A stretch of 64,000 bases of DNA from Crocinitomicaceae bacterium. Lineage in GTDB: Bacteria > Bacteroidota > Bacteroidia > Flavobacteriales_D > Crocinitomicaceae. The stretch spans positions 48,911 to 112,910 of the forward strand of contig JAHEIL010000047.1 in the NCBI GenBank assembly GCA_024639405.1, written 5' to 3'. The notes beneath the pieces are model-generated. The model searched no databases, was not told the origin of the DNA, and saw nothing but the letters and a program-made list of their open reading frames with translations. The translations under genes and the position numbers were made by a program. Positions 59,294 through 64,000 of the stretch are shown here, in pieces. Position 1 is the first letter of the stretch, and each line of letters opens with the position of its first letter.

Positions 59294-60472
59294 ATGTTGA
59301 AAGAAGTATACATTGTCGCAGCAGCAAGAACACCAATCGGTTCATTTCTAGGAGGATTATCAACTATTCCTGCATCTACTTTAGGTGCAATTGCCATCAA
59401 AGGTGCAATCGAAAAAGGAAATATTCCTGTAGATAAAATTGATGAAGTATTTATGGGGAATGTATTGCAAGCTGGTGTTGGTCAAGCTCCTGCTCGTCAA
59501 GCTGCTTTAGGAGCTGGATTGCAACAATCTGTTCCTTGTACAACGGTAAATAAAGTGTGTGCTTCTGGAATGAAAGCGATAATGTTAGGTGCGCAATCTA
59601 TTTTGGCTGGTGACAATGAGTTAGTGGTTACAGGTGGAATGGAAAGTATGTCACAGACCCCACATTATTTGGACGGAAGAAATGGTTCAAAATTTGGAAA
59701 TATTCAATTAATTGATGGTATTACAAAAGACGGTTTGTTGGATGTTTATTCAAAAGTTCCAATGGGAAACTGTGCTGAATTATGCGCTAAAGAATACAAC
59801 ATTACAAGAGAAGATCAAGATAATTTTGCCATCGCATCGTATACAAAATCAGCTGAGGCTTGGAAAGCAGGTAAATTTGACAATGAAATTGTTCCTGTTG
59901 CTGTTCCTCAACGCAAAGGTGATCCAATCATCATTTCTGAAGACGAAGAATACAAAAATGTTTTTTTAGATAAAATTCCTGGATTACGTCCTGCTTTTGA
60001 CAAAGACGGAACAATCACTGCAGCCAATGCATCAACATTAAATGACGGTGCATCTGCACTTGTATTAGCTTCTAAAGAAGCAGTTGAGAAATACAATCTA
60101 AAACCAATTGGGAAAATTGTTAGTTATGCAGATGCTGCTCAAGCTCCTGAATGGTTTACAACAGCACCATCTTTAGCGATTCCTAAGGCTTTAGATAAAG
60201 CTGGAATGAGCGTGAAAGATGTTGATTTCTGGGAATTAAATGAAGCGTTTGCTGTTGTTGGAATTGCCAATACGCAAATCTTAGGAATCGATCCTGCAAA
60301 AGTAGATGTAAATGGTGGAGCTGTTGCTTTAGGTCACCCACTTGGGAATTCTGGTTCTAGAGTTGTCGTAACTTTATTGAACGTTTTAAAACAAAACAAT
60401 GCTAAAATTGGTGGTGCTGGAATCTGTAACGGAGGCGGTGGTGCATCAGCAATCATTATTGAAAATATTTAA
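59294..60472 (+). CDS. acetyl-CoA C-acetyltransferase (thiolase)
   Basis: NKVCASGMKAIMLGAQSI, GGAVALGHPLGNSGSR, GICNGGGGASA. Confidence 0.96.
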   Translation: MLKEVYIVAAARTPIGSFLGGLSTIPASTLGAIAIKGAIEKGNIPVDKIDEVFMGNVLQAGVGQAPARQAALGAGLQQSVPCTTVNKVCASGMKAIMLGAQSILAGDNELVVTGGMESMSQTPHYLDGRNGSKFGNIQLIDGITKDGLLDVYSKVPMGNCAELCAKEYNITREDQDNFAIASYTKSAEAWKAGKFDNEIVPVAVPQRKGDPIIISEDEEYKNVFLDKIPGLRPAFDKDGTITAANASTLNDGASALVLASKEAVEKYNLKPIGKIVSYADAAQAPEWFTTAPSLAIPKALDKAGMSVKDVDFWELNEAFAVVGIANTQILGIDPAKVDVNGGAVALGHPLGNSGSRVVVTLLNVLKQNNAKIGGAGICNGGGGASAIIIENI

Positions 60473-60490
60473 TTATTTTTACATTGAATG

Positions 60491-60520
60491 AATAGCGTTC
60501 ATTTATGGACGCTATTTTTT
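60491..60520 (+). terminator. rho-independent terminator
   Basis: AATAGCGTTCAT-tt-ATGGACGCTATTTTTTTT. Confidence 0.85.
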
Positions 60521-60538
60521 TTAACTTAAAATTAAAAT

Positions 60539-61705
60539 ATGGGCTTTTTTAAATTAGAACAATCTCCCAACCGTGTTTTTGGATTAGACTTACTTCGTTT
60601 TGTTGCCATTTTTATGGTATTACTTGGCCATAGTTTAATTCTTGCACCAAAAACTTTGAAACCTTTTGTCTACAAATTCTTATTTGATGGTGTTGCTATT
60701 TTCTTCGTACTGAGTGGGTTTCTAATTGGAGGAATTTTAATTAAACAATTGAACAAAGAAAAGCCCTCTTTGTATGGATTGGTTGATTTCTGGAAACGAA
60801 GATGGATGCGAACACTACCAGCATATCTTATTATTCTAATTTTCTTATTGATTTATACAGCCTTTTTTATCCCTAAAAACTTACCTGAAGATTGGTTCCG
60901 TTTTTTCTTTTTTACACAAAATCTATTTGCTTATCGCCCTTCCTTTTTTGCAGAAGCTTGGAGTTTAAGTATTGAAGAATGGTTTTACTTATCTGTACCG
61001 CTTTTGCTGTTTGGCGCATTAATTATTTTTAAATCTTCTACAAAATGGACGATTCTAATCGTTTCAACACTTGTTTTGATTGCTGTTACTTACTACCGAT
61101 TTTATTTATATCACGCTTATACTTTACCTGAAAATCCGAATCCAACTACAATAAAAGCCTTTAAAAAATACATACAATTAGGCATTGAATACCAAGTTGT
61201 ACCAAGATTAGACGCGATCATGTTTGGAGTAATTGCCTCTTTCATTGCCTATTACGCTCCGAAATTTTGGCAACATTGGGTGAGATACGTTTTATTTCTA
61301 CTTGGGATTTATATTTTATACCTAACAAAGTATTACATGGGTAAAAGTTACGCTGAATTTGCCGCTGTTTGGGTTCCAACCTTAAAATCTTTGGCAATTT
61401 TCTTGATGCTTCCATTGTTAGCAAATATGAAAAATGGATTAGGAAAATGGACAAAGTGGATTACATTTTTCAGTTTAATTTCGTATTCAATGTACCTTGT
61501 AAATTTAAACATCGTTATTAATACAATCATAAAAAACACCATTCACGGAGTATACGGTGAAAAACACCAGCCAGGTACTTATTGGTATTTAGATTATTTG
61601 TTGTTTTGGATTTTTACAATTTTAATCTCTACGTTAATGTACAAATACATTGAAATTCCATTTATGAAATTACGAGATGCTAAAAAAAATAAAACTTCGA
61701 ACTAA
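60539..61705 (+). CDS. acyltransferase-3 (OafA/YrhL-like) membrane protein
   Basis: RVFGLDLLRFVAIFMVLLGHS, FVLSGFLIGG, WSLSIEEWFYL. Confidence 0.92.
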   Translation: MGFFKLEQSPNRVFGLDLLRFVAIFMVLLGHSLILAPKTLKPFVYKFLFDGVAIFFVLSGFLIGGILIKQLNKEKPSLYGLVDFWKRRWMRTLPAYLIILIFLLIYTAFFIPKNLPEDWFRFFFFTQNLFAYRPSFFAEAWSLSIEEWFYLSVPLLLFGALIIFKSSTKWTILIVSTLVLIAVTYYRFYLYHAYTLPENPNPTTIKAFKKYIQLGIEYQVVPRLDAIMFGVIASFIAYYAPKFWQHWVRYVLFLLGIYILYLTKYYMGKSYAEFAAVWVPTLKSLAIFLMLPLLANMKNGLGKWTKWITFFSLISYSMYLVNLNIVINTIIKNTIHGVYGEKHQPGTYWYLDYLLFWIFTILISTLMYKYIEIPFMKLRDAKKNKTSN

Positions 61706-62786
61706 ATTTTACTCGTTACTCGTTGTTTATGCATGTAGTTTAATGCTCTTTTTCGCATGTTCAACTGATAATTTAGCTAAAAACCATTCATTTCATAGTG
61801 CAAAATCTGCTGCTTTTACATATGTCGGACGTTTTGATTTTTCTGATAAAAATGGTCCTAAAGTATGGGCTCCAGGCGCTTATATAAAAGTTGATTTTCA
61901 TGGGTCTTATTGCGCTATCAAAATAAAAGACGAAAACAAATTTTATACGCATTACAATTACATTCATGTCGTAATTGATGATACAATTATAAGACGTTTC
62001 AAGCTCTCAAAAACAGACAATACTATTGTAATTGGCAAAAATTTTAGTCAACAAAAACACCATCTTACTATATGTAAGGATACCGAAAGCGATATTGGAT
62101 TTATTCAATTTGAAGGGGTGTATTGTAGAAAAATTTCTAAAGTGAAAAAACACGCAGTCATAGAATTCATTGGTGATTCTATCACGTGTGGAAATGGTTC
62201 AGATTTAAGTCGCATTGACTGTAAAGATGGGAAATGGTTTGACCAACACAATGCTTTTATGAGTTATGGTGCAATTTTAGCTAGAAGATTAAAACGAGAA
62301 TGGATGTTGAGTTCTGTTTCAGGTATTGGTTTAACACGAAGTTGCTGTGGTAACGAACTTACAATGCCACAATGTTATCAATACTTAACATTCAAACCTT
62401 CATCTCAAATTTATCCGATATGGAAAGAACATCCAGATTTGGTGTGTGTAACATTGGGTCAAAATGATGGCTTACAAAAAAAGCCGTTGTATGTTTCAAG
62501 CTATCTTAAATTTTTAACGCTTTTAAGAAAAACACATCCAAAAGCACAATTTGTTTTATGTACAAGTCCTATGGCTAAAGAAAAACTCAGAAATCACTTA
62601 AAAGATTGCATTCAAAAGGTGGTGAGAATTGCCAAAAATAGAGGTGAACAAAAATTAGAAATGTTTGCGTATTCGAAAACATATGGGAAAGGATGTTTAT
62701 CTCACCCAACGGTTGAAGAACATTTAAAAATTGCACAAGAACTATTCAACTTTATTAAAGCTAAAAACTTAATTCAACTGAACTAA
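61677..62786 (+). CDS. SGNH/GDSL esterase lipoprotein with N-terminal jelly-roll (CE2-like)
   Basis: Lipobox FFACS; IEFIGDSITCGNG, LGQNDG, SHPTVEEH catalytic blocks. Confidence 0.85.
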   Translation: MLKKIKLRTKFYSLLVVYACSLMLFFACSTDNLAKNHSFHSAKSAAFTYVGRFDFSDKNGPKVWAPGAYIKVDFHGSYCAIKIKDENKFYTHYNYIHVVIDDTIIRRFKLSKTDNTIVIGKNFSQQKHHLTICKDTESDIGFIQFEGVYCRKISKVKKHAVIEFIGDSITCGNGSDLSRIDCKDGKWFDQHNAFMSYGAILARRLKREWMLSSVSGIGLTRSCCGNELTMPQCYQYLTFKPSSQIYPIWKEHPDLVCVTLGQNDGLQKKPLYVSSYLKFLTLLRKTHPKAQFVLCTSPMAKEKLRNHLKDCIQKVVRIAKNRGEQKLEMFAYSKTYGKGCLSHPTVEEHLKIAQELFNFIKAKNLIQLN

Positions 62787-63896
62787 TTCGTTGTAAACTG
62801 CTTCATACATTGGCAAGATTTTTTCAATGTCAAAATGTCGAGATCGATTCAATGAATTGTCCTTAAACTGCTTTAATTGCTCATCATCTTTTAAAATTTT
62901 CAAAGTATTAATTGCCATATCTTCAGTGTCTCCTACATTGGATAAATATCCTGTTTCACCATGAATATTTACTTCTGGAATTCCACCTGTGTTTGAAGAA
63001 ATAACAGGGACACCTACAGCCATTGCTTCTAGCGCTGCCAAGCCAAAACTTTCAGTTTCAGAAGGCAACAAAAAGACATCAGATAATTCTAAAACATGGG
63101 CAGTATCTCTTACTTTACCAATAAAAATAACTTTATCACAAATTTGCAATTCACGCACTAATTTTTCACAGGCATAGCGTTCAGGACCATCGCCAACTAA
63201 TATCAGTTTTGAGGCTATATTTTGTTGAACTTTATAAAACACTTCGATCACATCTTCAACGCGTTTAACTTTTCTAAAATTAGATACATGACAAAGAATG
63301 CGTTCATTATCTGCCGCATATTTTTGTCTTATGATCGCTGGAGTGTCTGTATTTTGAAGAGCTGGAACAATAAAATTTGGTATTACATGTATCTCGCGCG
63401 TTGTTGCAAAATGTTTGTATGTATCGTTTTTTAAACTTTCTGAAACTGCCGTTACAGCATCTGATTGATTGATGCAAAAAGTAATAACAGGCTCAAAAGA
63501 TGGATCTTTTCCTACTAATGTAATATCTGTTCCATGTAATGTTGTTACAAAAGGAATCGAAATGCCTTGAGATTGTAAAATTTGTTTCGCCATAAAAGCA
63601 GCAGAAGCATGAGGAATGGCATAATGAACATGTAAAATATCTAACTTTTCATATTTCACAACATCCACCATTTTGCTTGTCAATTCTGTTTCATAAGGCT
63701 GGTATTCAAACAAGGGATAATCACTTACTGCAACCTCATGGTAAAAAATATTTTCACGAAAACTACCTAAACGAACAGGTTGTGAATAGGTAATAAAATG
63801 AACTTGATGGCCTTTTTTTGCCAATGCTTTACCCAATTCTGTCCCTACAACTCCACTTCCACCAAACGTTGGATATAAAACAATTCCTATTTTCAT
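62769..63896 (-). CDS. bshA: N-acetyl-alpha-D-glucosaminyl L-malate synthase
   Basis: KIGIVLYPTFGGSGVVGTELGKALAKKGHQVHFI, HVHYAIPHASAA, ETESFGLAALEAMA. Confidence 0.93.
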   Translation of the reverse strand: MKIGIVLYPTFGGSGVVGTELGKALAKKGHQVHFITYSQPVRLGSFRENIFYHEVAVSDYPLFEYQPYETELTSKMVDVVKYEKLDILHVHYAIPHASAAFMAKQILQSQGISIPFVTTLHGTDITLVGKDPSFEPVITFCINQSDAVTAVSESLKNDTYKHFATTREIHVIPNFIVPALQNTDTPAIIRQKYAADNERILCHVSNFRKVKRVEDVIEVFYKVQQNIASKLILVGDGPERYACEKLVRELQICDKVIFIGKVRDTAHVLELSDVFLLPSETESFGLAALEAMAVGVPVISSNTGGIPEVNIHGETGYLSNVGDTEDMAINTLKILKDDEQLKQFKDNSLNRSRHFDIEKILPMYEAVYNELVQLN

Positions 63897-63898
63897 TT

Positions 63899-64000
63899 TT
63901 ATTTATTTTCGTTCAACGCCTCGTAAATAACACGTTGTATTTCTGTTCGAATGTTCAAATCTCTAATTTTCCAATTGTCTTGACTTGGACAAACACGATT
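63899..64000 (-). CDS. C-terminal fragment of an upstream CDS, truncated by window edge
   Basis: 33 codons open to window end (NRVCPSQDNWKIRDLNIRTEIQRVIYEALNENK*), ending just before bshA. Confidence 0.6.
   Translation of the reverse strand, partial: NRVCPSQDNWKIRDLNIRTEIQRVIYEALNENK

Noticed and set aside
1-64000. CRISPR arrays, integrases, transposases, prophage or defence islands
   Set aside because: No regularly spaced repeats and no mobile-element or recognised defence protein in the ORF set

Overview
AT-rich, gene-dense chromosomal window that looks like a Bacteroidota (Flavobacteriales-type) genome. The -7 motif TAnnTTTG sits upstream of many genes, and clade-typical families are present (DUF5686, DUF1573, DUF3078, DUF5522, CHU_C-like domain, bshA). 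Most of the window is core or housekeeping genes: folP (5'-truncated), CBS/cysteine-synthase family, dinB, uvrB, pckA, corA, dnaA, def, ruvX, dapD, lpdA, menB, rpmE2, mdh, a thiolase and bshA. I saw no tRNA, rRNA, CRISPR array, transposase or prophage. The most interesting points are: (1) a five-gene operon with a divergent LysR regulator, joining an SbtA-type bicarbonate transporter to a bicarbonate-consuming Sua5/TsaC enzyme, a CutA/PII-like small protein, a DUF6671 protein and a 92-aa orphan; (2) an ECF sigma factor followed by a membrane-anchored anti-sigma-like protein ending in a CHU_C / type-B T9SS-CTD-like domain; (3) a TetR-ABC-HlyD-TolC operon whose nucleotide-binding domain has lost every canonical catalytic motif; (4) an orphan, structured minus-strand transcript (6S-like ncRNA candidate) at about 25209-25385, with its own terminator and a promoter overlapping a divergent promoter; (5) a near-identical 25-26 bp palindrome in two intergenic regions; (6) probable autoregulatory operators upstream of both TetR genes. 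All calls come from reading the sequence; no searches were run.
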